Positions 25,385 through 33,579 of a stretch of 64,000 nt of DNA are shown piece after piece. The DNA is from Bacillota bacterium (GTDB lineage: Bacteria > Bacillota_I > Bacilli_A > Erysipelotrichales > Erysipelotrichaceae). The position numbers and the translations under genes are program-made. The stretch's first letter is position 1. Every line of letters begins with the position of its first letter. The notes beneath the pieces were generated by a model. The model worked only from the letters and a program-made list of their open reading frames with translations. It was not told the DNA's origin and did no database searches. The stretch lies in assembly GCA_023249475.1 (NCBI GenBank), contig JAHFCO010000001.1, positions 62,001 to 126,000 of the forward strand. The letters are read 5' to 3'.

Positions 25385-26284
25385 ATGTTGAAGAAATTAC
25401 TCGTAGTGCTTTTGTCTCTAGTCGTCGTGTTTGGTTTAACAGCATGCAAAGCGGAAGATAAACAGTCATATAAAATCGGCTTTGCTGCCTCGACCTTCAC
25501 GAACCCGTTCTTTAATGACATTAAAGATGGGATCGAAGGTGTTCTAGAAGGTACGGATTACACGTTGGTATCCTTGGGTGCCGACAACGACGCCGCCAAA
25601 CAAGCATCGCAAATCGAAGACTTGATCGCTCAAGGCGTCGACCTGATTCTGCTTAACCCCGTCGACAGCACGACCGTCGGCACAAGTATCGCAAAAGCCA
25701 ACGAAGCCGGTATCCCCGTCATCACCGTTGACCGCAGCGCCGCTTCCGGCGAAGTCATCTCCCATGTCGCTTCCGACAACGTCGCCGGCGGAAAGATGGC
25801 TGCCGAATACCTCAAAGATTTGTACACCTCCGATTTCAAAGTATTGGAACTCCTGGGACAAGCTGGCGCATCTGCCGCGACAGACCGTAGTGCCGGTTTC
25901 CAAGAAATCTTCGGAGCCGCCAACATCAACCAATCGATTACCGCCAACTGGAGCCGCGCTGAAGGACAATCCGTCACCGAAGCGTTCTTAACCGCCCAAG
26001 GCAACCCTGCCAAAGTATTGGTCTTCGCAGCCAACGACGAAATGGCGCTCGGCGCCGTCGAAGCCTTGAAAGCCAACGCTTCCGTCACCGAATACCACGT
26101 CGTCGGATTCGACGCCATCGAAGATGCCGTCAACGCTGTCAACGCCGGTGAAATGGATGCCACCGTCGCGCAACAACCGGTTGAAATCGGCGCCGTCGCC
26201 GCTCAACTCGCATTGGACTACCTCGATGGCAAGACCATCGCCGAAAGTTCACCGGTTGAATTAGCCTTAGTCACCAAACAATAA
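25385..26284 (+). CDS. rbsB: ribose/allose substrate-binding lipoprotein
   Basis: A 299-residue periplasmic-binding-protein-like sugar receptor. The signal peptide 'MLKKLLVVLLSLVVVFGLTAC' ends in a lipobox (L-T-A-C, C21), so it is anchored outside the membrane. The mature part has RbsB-type motifs 'IGFAASTFTNPFFNDIKDGIEG', 'IEDLIAQGVDLILLNPVD', 'VFAANDEMALGAVEAL' and 'VVGFDAIEDAVNAVNAGEMDATVAQQP'. It follows rbsC after 65 bp with a separate ribosome site (GGAGGAATGAG), allowing the higher dose usual for binding proteins. Confidence 0.93.
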   Translation: MLKKLLVVLLSLVVVFGLTACKAEDKQSYKIGFAASTFTNPFFNDIKDGIEGVLEGTDYTLVSLGADNDAAKQASQIEDLIAQGVDLILLNPVDSTTVGTSIAKANEAGIPVITVDRSAASGEVISHVASDNVAGGKMAAEYLKDLYTSDFKVLELLGQAGASAATDRSAGFQEIFGAANINQSITANWSRAEGQSVTEAFLTAQGNPAKVLVFAANDEMALGAVEALKANASVTEYHVVGFDAIEDAVNAVNAGEMDATVAQQPVEIGAVAAQLALDYLDGKTIAESSPVELALVTKQ

Positions 26285-26341
26285 TCATCCGTCGCTAACC
26301 TATGCCCATCCAGAGTGTATCGAAAAAGAAAGAGGTTCAAT

Positions 26342-27895
26342 ATGTATAAACTTAGTACTTCGATGATGTGTGCGGATTCATTTACGTTACAATCGACCCT
26401 GCCGATCATCGACAAACATACGGACTTTTACCATATCGACATTATGGATGGGCATTTCGTTCCTAATCTGGCCTTGTCTTTAGACTATGTCCGTTCATTG
26501 AAGCAACATTCCACCAAACCGATCGAAGTCCATCTTATGGTATCCCATCCACAGGAATACTTGGATGAATTGATTTCGATCAACGTTCAATGCATTAGTT
26601 TTCATTATGAGTCGATCCAAAAAGACGCGTTCAGGCTTTTCAAGAAAGTCAAGGATGCGGGGATTAATGTAGGGATTGTCATCAATCCCAGCGAACGCAT
26701 CGAGACGATTGAACTTCTCTTACCGAAATTGGATAAAGTGACCATGATGACGGTTGAACCGGGGTTTGCGGGTCAATCGATGATCGAGGAAGTATTGCCT
26801 AAGATCAAGAAAATCAAAGAACTGAAAATTGCGTTCGGCTATTCTTTCGTAATCGAGGTCGACGGGTCCAACAACTTTAAGACCTTTGATCCCTATCGCG
26901 AAAACGGGGCCGAACAGTTCATACTCGGAACCGGACTCTTCGCCTACCCCGATCTTGCGCAAGGATTCCGTGAGATTCGCCAACACATCACAAAAAAGAC
27001 TTCATCAGAGGAAGCCATCGTCGGAATGGATATCGGTGGAACGTACACACGGATCGGCATCGTCGATCGGCAGAGGAACCTCCATCATCCGCTGATTTTA
27101 AGCACGAATGAGTTGGTCGAGCATTTTAACGAAACCATTATTGCTTATGTTGAAGAACACAGGGCAAATTTCCCGATCATCGCGCTTTCAATGGGATTTC
27201 CCGGCATCGTGGACGCTAAAACTCTTGAAGTCATCGCCGTCCCCAATCAGCATAAACTCGTTGGAAAAGACTATTTACCTGAACTCGCAAAATCCTTAGG
27301 GTTGCCCATTTATCTCGATAAAGACACCAACTTCCTCTTCACCCACGATCTTTATGACCTCGGATTACAAGACACCCCTTCTGTCCTTGCGTTCTATTTG
27401 GGTACAGGCTATGGAAATGCGATTCGCCTTAACCATGAAATCTTTGTGGGCGATCATGGGATCGCCGGTGAGATCGGTCATATCCCGATGCGCGATGTCG
27501 AAGATCATTGTGGTTGCGGCGGGATTGGTTGTGTCGAAACCCGGGTTTCCGGGACGAAGTTGAGGAAAATCCAAACCGATTCATTTCCAGACTGTCCGAT
27601 CGGACAACTCTTCACCCAACACACCTCGTCTTCTGAGATTCAAGCCTTCATCCGCGACTTCGCGTTGTCAATCGCAACCGAAATCACGTTGTTGGATGTT
27701 TCCACGATCATCGTCGGCGGCGGTGTCGTCGCGATGGCGGATTTCCCGCGTAACGATCTAGAGAAGCACATTGCCGGCTACCTTCGCAGCGATTCATTGC
27801 GCGACACATTGAATGTCCACTATGCTCGCTCACATCCTGAAAACGGTGTCATCGGCGCGGCGCTTCATGCATTTGCGAAAGGATGGGATCAATGA
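26342..27895 (+). CDS. fused D-allulose-6-phosphate 3-epimerase / D-allose kinase (AlsE-AlsK)
   Basis: A 517-residue fusion. Residues 1 to about 220 are a ribulose-phosphate-3-epimerase-type barrel closest by eye to AlsE: 'HIDIMDGHFVPNLALS' (H31, D33), 'VHLMVSHPQEY', 'MTVEPGFAGQSMI', 'IEVDGSNN'. Residues about 226-517 are a ROK kinase closest to AlsK: 'VGMDIGGTYTRIGIVD', 'LSMGFPGIVD', 'YLGTGYGNAIRL', 'DHGIAGEIGHIPM', zinc motif 'HCGCGGIGCVE' and 'TIIVGGGVVAM'. The kinase makes allose-6-phosphate and the epimerase turns allulose-6-phosphate into fructose-6-phosphate; the isomerase between them is the next gene. The ATG at 26342 follows AAAGAGG. Frame is continuous across the joint, so the fusion is real in this sequence. 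Confidence 0.92.
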   Translation: MYKLSTSMMCADSFTLQSTLPIIDKHTDFYHIDIMDGHFVPNLALSLDYVRSLKQHSTKPIEVHLMVSHPQEYLDELISINVQCISFHYESIQKDAFRLFKKVKDAGINVGIVINPSERIETIELLLPKLDKVTMMTVEPGFAGQSMIEEVLPKIKKIKELKIAFGYSFVIEVDGSNNFKTFDPYRENGAEQFILGTGLFAYPDLAQGFREIRQHITKKTSSEEAIVGMDIGGTYTRIGIVDRQRNLHHPLILSTNELVEHFNETIIAYVEEHRANFPIIALSMGFPGIVDAKTLEVIAVPNQHKLVGKDYLPELAKSLGLPIYLDKDTNFLFTHDLYDLGLQDTPSVLAFYLGTGYGNAIRLNHEIFVGDHGIAGEIGHIPMRDVEDHCGCGGIGCVETRVSGTKLRKIQTDSFPDCPIGQLFTQHTSSSEIQAFIRDFALSIATEITLLDVSTIIVGGGVVAMADFPRNDLEKHIAGYLRSDSLRDTLNVHYARSHPENGVIGAALHAFAKGWDQ

Positions 27896-28371
27896 TGAAA
27901 ATCGCCATTGGAAACGACCATGTCGGTATCGAATTGAAACCGACGATCATCGATTTTCTTAAATCACGCAATATCGATATTCTGGATTGCGGGACCGAAA
28001 TTGCAGATCGGACGGACTATCCGATCTATGCCCAGAAGGTGGCTCATCTGGTTGCCCGCAGAGAAGTCGATCTAGGCATCGTCATCTGTGGTACAGGCAT
28101 CGGCATTTCGATCGCCGCCAATAAAGTGGACGGAATCCGTTGTGCCTGTTGTTCCGAGCCTTATTCAGCCAAACTCTCACGTGAGCATAATGATTCGAAT
28201 ATGTTGGCGCTAGGATCCAGGGTGGTTGGCAAAGAATTAGCGACCATGATCGTGAAGGAATGGATCGATGCAAGATATGAAGGCGGCCGCCATCAACGCC
28301 GTTTGGACCAATTGAAGGATCTCGAAGCCGGTCTTCTCCTCGATGAGGATAATCGCATAAACAAAAAGTAG
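27892..28371 (+). CDS. rpiB: RpiB/AlsI sugar-phosphate isomerase
   Basis: A 159-residue LacAB/RpiB-family isomerase: 'KIAIGNDHVGIELKPTIIDFL', the catalytic Cys in 'GIVICGTGIGISIAANKVDGIRCA', and 'HNDSNMLALGSRVVG'. RpiB converts ribose-5-phosphate to ribulose-5-phosphate, and in E. coli the same enzyme (AlsI) isomerises allose-6-phosphate to allulose-6-phosphate. Here it can serve both branches of the operon: ribose through RbsK and allose through the AlsE-AlsK fusion. It overlaps the fusion gene (ATGA; a second ATG at 27895) and carries the operon terminator at its stop codon. Confidence 0.92.
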   Translation: MMKIAIGNDHVGIELKPTIIDFLKSRNIDILDCGTEIADRTDYPIYAQKVAHLVARREVDLGIVICGTGIGISIAANKVDGIRCACCSEPYSAKLSREHNDSNMLALGSRVVGKELATMIVKEWIDARYEGGRHQRRLDQLKDLEAGLLLDEDNRINKK

Positions 28372-28406
28372 ATTCACGGCGGACTTCGCTTCGAATCTAC
28401 TTTTTT
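28364..28406. terminator. bidirectional terminator between the allose operon and the DeoR gene
   Basis: A perfect 13-bp stem AAAAAGTAGATTC (28364-28376) / GAATCTACTTTTT (28393-28405) with T-tracts in both directions, between convergent genes. The stop codon of rpiB lies inside the first arm. Confidence 0.9.
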
Positions 28407-28411
28407 GTCTT

Positions 28412-29197
28412 TTACTCGATGCTTTTTAAAGGTTCGACCAAGATGACGGTGACCCCGTGGGCTTTCAGTGCCGCGACGACTTGGGGATCCGCATGACTGT
28501 CGGTGATCAGGATCGTCACCTTGTCGATGGATCCGCTGACGAAACTATGGTCGCGACCGATCTTGGACGAATCGGCGACGATGATGCGCGGACCGACGCA
28601 ACGGTTCAGCATCATTTCGTTCACCGCGACTTCCTGCAACACCGCGGTCGTGATCCCCGTTTCCGGCGTCATCCCGCTGCATCCCAGAAACGACTTGGTC
28701 GCCGTGACGCGGGAAAGGTTGTTGATGGCGAATTCCCCGACCATCGCTTCCTTGGGTTCCCTGAGTTCCCCGCCGGTCAGTACGACCTGGATCATGGGGT
28801 CCTTGTCCGCGAAGATCGCCTTCCCGTTGTTGGTGATGATGACGACCCGCTTGTTGCGGATGTACTTCAGGACCAACAGCGCGGTCGAACTCGTATTCAC
28901 GAACAGCGTATCGCCGGTTTCGACGAACTCCGCCGCCTTCTTCGCGATCGCATGTTTCGCCAACGCGTTGTTCTGGCTCGTGTTGTCCTTGACGACGAAC
29001 TTGTTCACCAACATCGCCCCGCCATAGAAACGTTCGACCAGTTTCTTGGCTTCGAAATATTCAAGGTCGCGACGGATCGTGAGCGGCGACACCTCGAGGG
29101 TGGCGGCCAGTTCATCGACCTTGACGGTCCCGCTTTCCTGCAATGCCTGATAGATACGGTTGCGACGCGAGTCGACGATGGACTTATGACGTTTCAT
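28412..29197 (-). CDS. DeoR-family transcriptional regulator (possible UlaR)
   Basis: This 261-residue DeoR-type repressor has an N-terminal helix-turn-helix 'KVDELAATLEVSPLTIRRDLEYFEAKKLVERFYGG' cut here into its two helices, and a DeoR C-terminal sugar-phosphate sensor ('DTLFVNTSSTALLVLKYI', 'LTGGELREPKEAMVGEFA', 'IIVADSSKIGRDHSF'). DeoR proteins often control sugar-phosphate operons, and UlaR of the ascorbate regulon belongs to this family. It sits 1 kb from ulaA-ulaB, and the tandem repeats upstream of ulaG (53405-53492) are possible targets. The assignment to ula is inference from proximity. Confidence 0.88.
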   Translation of the reverse strand: MKRHKSIVDSRRNRIYQALQESGTVKVDELAATLEVSPLTIRRDLEYFEAKKLVERFYGGAMLVNKFVVKDNTSQNNALAKHAIAKKAAEFVETGDTLFVNTSSTALLVLKYIRNKRVVIITNNGKAIFADKDPMIQVVLTGGELREPKEAMVGEFAINNLSRVTATKSFLGCSGMTPETGITTAVLQEVAVNEMMLNRCVGPRIIVADSSKIGRDHSFVSGSIDKVTILITDSHADPQVVAALKAHGVTVILVEPLKSIE

Positions 29198-29215
29198 GAT
29201 GCTCTTCCCCCTTGG

Positions 29216-29983
29216 TTATTGGATCACGCGAAGCAATCCCGGTAACGGATAATCGTTCACCAACTCGTTGCGGGCTTGTTTCATCGCGGCGAAGTCGCCG
29301 ATGAGTTTGTTCGCCCGGTAGTTCCCGTAAGCGACATATGCCCGCTCACGCTTATTCATATACTTGATGTCGACGTTCTTCAGGCATGCCCGGGCTTTCT
29401 TCCCATCCCCGTTGAGCAGATGGAGTTCGGCTTCGACCACGTCCCAATTGTAGACGGCGGACAACGTATGACCTTTGACCTTCACACCCCGTAGGTCGGC
29501 GAACTTATCATAAAAGTGTCGCGCTTGTGTCTTATTGGGCAATAGAACGTTCATAATGAACATATTATAATAATAAACAAGCAAAGTATCAAGGTTCTTC
29601 TTCAGCATCTTCTCGCCCTGGGCGAGTAGTTCCTGCATCCGTTGCGCGTCTTGGTCATCCTGCGCTTCATGGAGGTTCTGTATCAGGAGTTGCAGTTTAT
29701 AGCTGTGGAAGAAGTCGTACTTCTCCACGAACCCTTTATGTTTCTTGAACTTTTCCATGTCCAAATCGAAGTTCATCGCGATGATCGCCTGGCGGTTGTG
29801 ATGGCGCAGGACATCGTAGAAGATCGCGATCGCCAGGCAAAGGAGCATGAATGCTCCGAAGAGGATCTGTAGCCACGCTTGGTCCCATTTCGTCAGCGTA
29901 TTCACGCCATAGACCGTAAACGCGATATAGATCAGGATGTTGGTTGCGTTGCGGAAGATCTCCCGCTTATCAGTTTGTTTCAT
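29216..29983 (-). CDS. membrane-anchored protein of unknown function
   Basis: A 255-residue protein with two N-terminal membrane segments (about 13-32 and 37-60) and a long cytosolic, mostly helical tail rich in charged residues ('MEKFKKHKGFVEKYDFFHSY', 'RMQELLAQGEKMLKKNLDTL', 'ARACLKNVDIKYMNKRERAY'). The tail looks like TPR-type helical repeats, but I do not recognise the family. It precedes the DeoR gene by 18 bp in the same direction, so the two are probably co-transcribed. Its promoter lies in the shared 281-bp region with ulaA. Confidence 0.75.
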   Translation of the reverse strand: MKQTDKREIFRNATNILIYIAFTVYGVNTLTKWDQAWLQILFGAFMLLCLAIAIFYDVLRHHNRQAIIAMNFDLDMEKFKKHKGFVEKYDFFHSYKLQLLIQNLHEAQDDQDAQRMQELLAQGEKMLKKNLDTLLVYYYNMFIMNVLLPNKTQARHFYDKFADLRGVKVKGHTLSAVYNWDVVEAELHLLNGDGKKARACLKNVDIKYMNKRERAYVAYGNYRANKLIGDFAAMKQARNELVNDYPLPGLLRVIQ

Positions 29984-30264
29984 GTTTCTACCTCTATGTC
30001 TCTATTTTATGAACATTATGAACGTATGTCAACATTTTTCTACGTTATTTCGTGATGTAAGCGCTAAATTTCACACAATATACACGTTTTTCGTTAAAAT
30101 AATTCATAAATGTGTTGCATTTTAGTTGACTTTTCGCTACTATGTACTTGGGAGTTGAGCGCTTACATCCATATAAGTGGTTATATGAACACTAATAATC
30201 GTATAGCGTCTTAACTGAAGTTCAAGAGGATACGGGGCCGTCCCCGGATCAAAAGGAGGCAAAG
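29984..30264. promoter_or_regulatory. divergent promoter region with two cre-like sites
   Basis: This 281-bp gene-free gap between the membrane protein and ulaA has TGTAAGCGCTAAAT (30056-30069) and TTGAGCGCTTACAT (30155-30168), both close to the catabolite-responsive element (consensus TGWAANCGNTNWCA) and each an imperfect palindrome. TTGACT at 30126 may be the -35 of ulaA. One or both sites would place ulaA-ulaB under catabolite control. Confidence 0.65.
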
Positions 30265-31728
30265 ATGGATATTCTTCTCAAGGCGTGGACGTATTTCGCC
30301 GCAAACGTCCTAACGCAACCCGCTTATTTCATCGGTTTGATCGTATTTATCGGTTATTCATTGCTGAGACGTCCTTTCCATGAATCGTTTGCTGGCTTCA
30401 TCAAGGCCACGGTCGGATACCTTGTATTGGGTGTCGGTTCCGGCGGCTTGGTCAACGGCTTCCGTCCGATCTTGGTCGGATTGAAAGACAAATTCAATTT
30501 GTCCGCCGTCGTCATCGACCCGTATTTCGGTCAAAACGCAGTCACCGCGGGTTTGCCTGAAACCTTCGGACGTACGTTCTCGCAAGTCATGGTCCTGCTT
30601 CTGATCGCCATGACGCTGAACATCTTGTTGGTCGCTTTCCGTAAAGTCACCAAGATCCGTTCGGTCTTCACCACCGGGCACGTACAGATCCAACAAGCGT
30701 CGATCGCGTTCTGGATCATTCTGTTCGCATTCCCCGAATTGGGTGATACCTCCATCCTTCTGTTGATGGGTGCATTGCTTGGCGCTTACTGGGCGGTCGG
30801 TTCCAACCTCACCGTCGAAATCACGCAAGATCTGACGGAAGGCGGCGGTTTCTGTATCGCTCACCAACAGATGTTCGGATTATTCATCTTCTCGAAACTC
30901 GCTGAAAGAATGAACAAGAAGGGTCAGTCGAAACGTTTGGAAGACATCCATCTTCCGGGCTTCCTCTCCATGTTCAATGAAAACGTCGTCGCAACTTCCG
31001 TCTTGATGTTATTGTTCTTCGGTACTATACTGGTTGTATTAGGACAAGACTTCTTGATCGCCAATAAATTCTTAGCCGAAGGCAAGAGCTTCCTGTTCTA
31101 TGTCTTGACGACTTCCTTGAATTTCGCCGTTTATCTGTCGATCCTGCAGCTGGGCGTCCGTATGTTCGTCACCGAACTCACCGCTTCGTTCCAAGGGATT
31201 TCGCAGAAGCTTCTTCCGGGCGCCGTTCCGGGCATCGACTGTGCAGCGGCTTACGGTTTCGGTTCGCCGAACGCAGTCACCATCGGCTTCTTGTTCGGTG
31301 CCTTGGGTCAATTCTTGGCGATCATCACCTTGATCGTTCTGAAATCCCCGGTTCTGATCATCGCCGGCTTCGTCCCTGTCTTCTTCGACAATGCGACCAT
31401 CGCGGTCTTCGCAAACAACAAGGGCGGCTTGAGAGCTGCGATGTTGTTCCCATTCATCGCCGGTTTGATCCAAGTCTTCGGATCGGCCTTCGTTGTTGAA
31501 TTCATCGGTTTGGCCAAATACGGCGGATACCTGGGCATGTTCGACTGGGCGACCGTATGGCCGGTCATCGCCGTAAGCGTCAAGTACCTTGGTTTCATCG
31601 GTGTCGGAATCTGCGTCGTCGCTTTGTTGGCGATCCCTCAGATCCAATACGCCGTGAACAAGGAAAACTACTTCCTGATCACGGATGACTACGAAGCATA
31701 CGCAGCAAAGAAAAACGCTAAAAAGTAA
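30265..31728 (+). CDS. ulaA: ascorbate-specific PTS EIIC permease
   Basis: A 487-residue UlaA/SgaT permease with about eleven membrane segments. Signatures: 'GLIVFIGYSLLRRPFHESFAG', 'GYLVLGVGSGGLV', 'FTTGHVQIQQASIAFWI', 'GGGFCIAHQQMFGLFIFS', 'LLPGAVPGIDCAAAYGF'. It imports L-ascorbate as L-ascorbate-6-phosphate. It differs in length and sequence from the other SgaT-type permease at 3680-4954. The partner EIIB follows at once, while EIIA (ulaC) and the catabolic genes are about 20 kb away at 49-53 kb. The ribosome site is AAAGGAGG. Confidence 0.93.
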   Translation: MDILLKAWTYFAANVLTQPAYFIGLIVFIGYSLLRRPFHESFAGFIKATVGYLVLGVGSGGLVNGFRPILVGLKDKFNLSAVVIDPYFGQNAVTAGLPETFGRTFSQVMVLLLIAMTLNILLVAFRKVTKIRSVFTTGHVQIQQASIAFWIILFAFPELGDTSILLLMGALLGAYWAVGSNLTVEITQDLTEGGGFCIAHQQMFGLFIFSKLAERMNKKGQSKRLEDIHLPGFLSMFNENVVATSVLMLLFFGTILVVLGQDFLIANKFLAEGKSFLFYVLTTSLNFAVYLSILQLGVRMFVTELTASFQGISQKLLPGAVPGIDCAAAYGFGSPNAVTIGFLFGALGQFLAIITLIVLKSPVLIIAGFVPVFFDNATIAVFANNKGGLRAAMLFPFIAGLIQVFGSAFVVEFIGLAKYGGYLGMFDWATVWPVIAVSVKYLGFIGVGICVVALLAIPQIQYAVNKENYFLITDDYEAYAAKKNAKK

Positions 31729-31749
31729 AAACACACTGGGAGGTTTAAC

Positions 31750-32046
31750 ATGTTGAAAGTTCTCGTAGCTTGCGCCAACGGTGCAGGATCCAGCTTGATG
31801 ATTAAAATGAAGGTGGAGAAAGTTCTCAAGGAACTGAATGTTCCGGTCGCGAAAATGCACCACTGTTCACTTTCCGAAGGAAAGAGTGCCGCCACTCAGT
31901 TCGATGTCGTCTTCTGCCCGCTGAACTTCGCCAGCATGTTCGACCGTGCCAAAGAAAGCGGCACGACCATCATCGGTCTGCGCAATATCCTGTCCGAAGC
32001 CGAAATCAAAGAGAAATTCCTTGAATCCGGCGTAAAAGACAAATAA
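31750..32046 (+). CDS. ulaB: ascorbate-specific PTS EIIB
   Basis: This 98-residue protein carries the phosphocysteine loop 'VLVACANGAGSSLMIKMKVEKVL' with C8, characteristic of UlaB. It is followed by a terminator, so ulaA-ulaB form a bicistronic unit. Phosphate must reach it from the EIIA encoded at 51819-52262. Confidence 0.93.
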   Translation: MLKVLVACANGAGSSLMIKMKVEKVLKELNVPVAKMHHCSLSEGKSAATQFDVVFCPLNFASMFDRAKESGTTIIGLRNILSEAEIKEKFLESGVKDK

Positions 32047-32057
32047 TCAAGATGAAG

Positions 32058-32089
32058 AAAAGCACTTCCCGCAAGGAGTGCTTTTTTTT
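32058..32089 (+). terminator. intrinsic terminator after ulaB
   Basis: Stem AAAAGCACT (32058-32066) / AGTGCTTTT (32077-32085) followed by further T. Confidence 0.9.
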
Positions 32090-32168
32090 GTCCGTATTTC
32101 CGGTCGATCGAAAGCGACGGCTTGTGAAGGGCGACCAGAACGGATACAATGAAACAGAGGTGGAAACA

Positions 32169-33500
32169 ATGGACGAAATCGTAATCATTCTTGGCATCGT
32201 CAACCTGATCGTGGTGATCGTGCTTTTCTTTCAGATCAGGAAACCGGATACGGCCTTATTGAAACAATTGGAGCGGGACCAACAGGCGCTGTTGGACCAG
32301 ATCGCGCAGAGCCAACGCAATACGGCGGAAGAAACCAACCGCAGCCTGCGCCTTTTCAACGACTTGTTGACACAGAACGCCAAGACGAATACGGAGACGA
32401 TGGACAAGCGTTTGTTTGAACTGACTTCCTTACTCGGCCAATCGCAGGACACGCTGCAGAAGAGCGTGTTGGCGTCCTTATCGCAGATCCAAACCGTGTT
32501 GCAGACCTCCAGCGTACAGAACGAACAGAAGCTGGAGAACATCCGGATCACCATCGAACAGCGCCTGGCGTCCTTGCAGGAAGAGAACGGGAAGAAGCTG
32601 GACGAGATGCGCAACACGGTCGACGAGAAGTTGCAGAAGACCTTGGAAGAGCGCATCAGCAAGTCGTTCCAGCAGGTGTCCGCCCAGTTGGAACAAGTCT
32701 ACAAAGGGCTTGGCGAAATGCAGAGCCTGGCGGTCGGCGTCGGCGATTTGAAGAAAGTGCTGTCGAACGTGAAGACCCGCGGGATCCTCGGGGAAATCCA
32801 ACTCGGGGCGATCCTGGAGCAGATCCTGTCCCCCGAACAATACGAAATGAACATCGTCACGAAATCCACGGGGAGAAACCCGGTCGAGTTCGCGATCAAA
32901 CTTCCCGGCGACGGGGAGACCCCGGTCTACCTGCCGATCGATTCGAAGTTCCCGGTTGAAGACTACTTGTTGCTCAACGAAGCGTACGACCGGATGGACA
33001 AGGTCGAGATCGAACAGCTGTCGACGGTTCTGGAGCGCAAGATCAAATTGTTCGCCAAGGACATCCACGATAAATATGTCGAACCCCCCCATACCACCGA
33101 TTTCGCCATCCTGTTCCTTCCGATCGAAGGTCTGTATGCGGAAGCGGTTCGCCGGGGCTTGGTCGAGACCTTGCAAAGAGAATACAAAGTCAACATCGCG
33201 GGGCCGACCACCATGGCCGCCCTGCTGAACAGTCTACAGATGGGCTTCAAGACCTTGGCGATCCAGAAGCGAAGTTCGGAAGTCTGGAACGTCCTGGCCG
33301 CGGTCAAGACCGAGTTCGAGACCTTCTCGAAAGTGCTGGCCACCGCCCAGGACCGCATCGCGAAGACCGGTGAAGACTTGGATAAGTTGGTCGGCGTTCG
33401 GACACGGACGATCCAGCGTAAACTCAAGGATGTCTCGGTCCTCGACCTCGGCGCAAGCGCCAAAGTCATCGAAACGAGCGAAAACGAAGAGGAAGCCTAA
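32169..33500 (+). CDS. rmuC: RmuC family DNA recombination protein
   Basis: A 443-residue RmuC protein. An N-terminal membrane segment (about 5-22, 'VIILGIVNLIVVIVLFFQI') is followed by a long coiled coil (about 35-170) and the RmuC nuclease-like domain ('NVKTRGILGEIQLGAILEQIL', 'DSKFPVEDYLLL', 'FLPIEGLYAEAVRRGLVETLQ', 'GPTTMAALLNSLQMGFKTLAIQ'). RmuC limits inversion at short repeats; its fold resembles restriction-type nucleases. I start at 32169, directly after AGAGGTGG; the frame upstream to 32052 runs through the ulaB terminator. It is the first of two apparently separate monocistronic genes here. Confidence 0.93.
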   Translation: MDEIVIILGIVNLIVVIVLFFQIRKPDTALLKQLERDQQALLDQIAQSQRNTAEETNRSLRLFNDLLTQNAKTNTETMDKRLFELTSLLGQSQDTLQKSVLASLSQIQTVLQTSSVQNEQKLENIRITIEQRLASLQEENGKKLDEMRNTVDEKLQKTLEERISKSFQQVSAQLEQVYKGLGEMQSLAVGVGDLKKVLSNVKTRGILGEIQLGAILEQILSPEQYEMNIVTKSTGRNPVEFAIKLPGDGETPVYLPIDSKFPVEDYLLLNEAYDRMDKVEIEQLSTVLERKIKLFAKDIHDKYVEPPHTTDFAILFLPIEGLYAEAVRRGLVETLQREYKVNIAGPTTMAALLNSLQMGFKTLAIQKRSSEVWNVLAAVKTEFETFSKVLATAQDRIAKTGEDLDKLVGVRTRTIQRKLKDVSVLDLGASAKVIETSENEEEA

Positions 33501-33515
33501 GGGCTTTCTTTTTTT
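33491..33515 (+). terminator. intrinsic terminator after rmuC
   Basis: A short stem AAGCC-TAAG-GGCTT (33493-33506) overlapping the stop codon, followed by TTCTTTTTTT. Confidence 0.7.
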
Positions 33516-33579
33516 GAATCCTGTCGGCTTGACTTCGAGCGGTGGATAGACTAAGATATCGAAAAACAGGAGGTACGCT

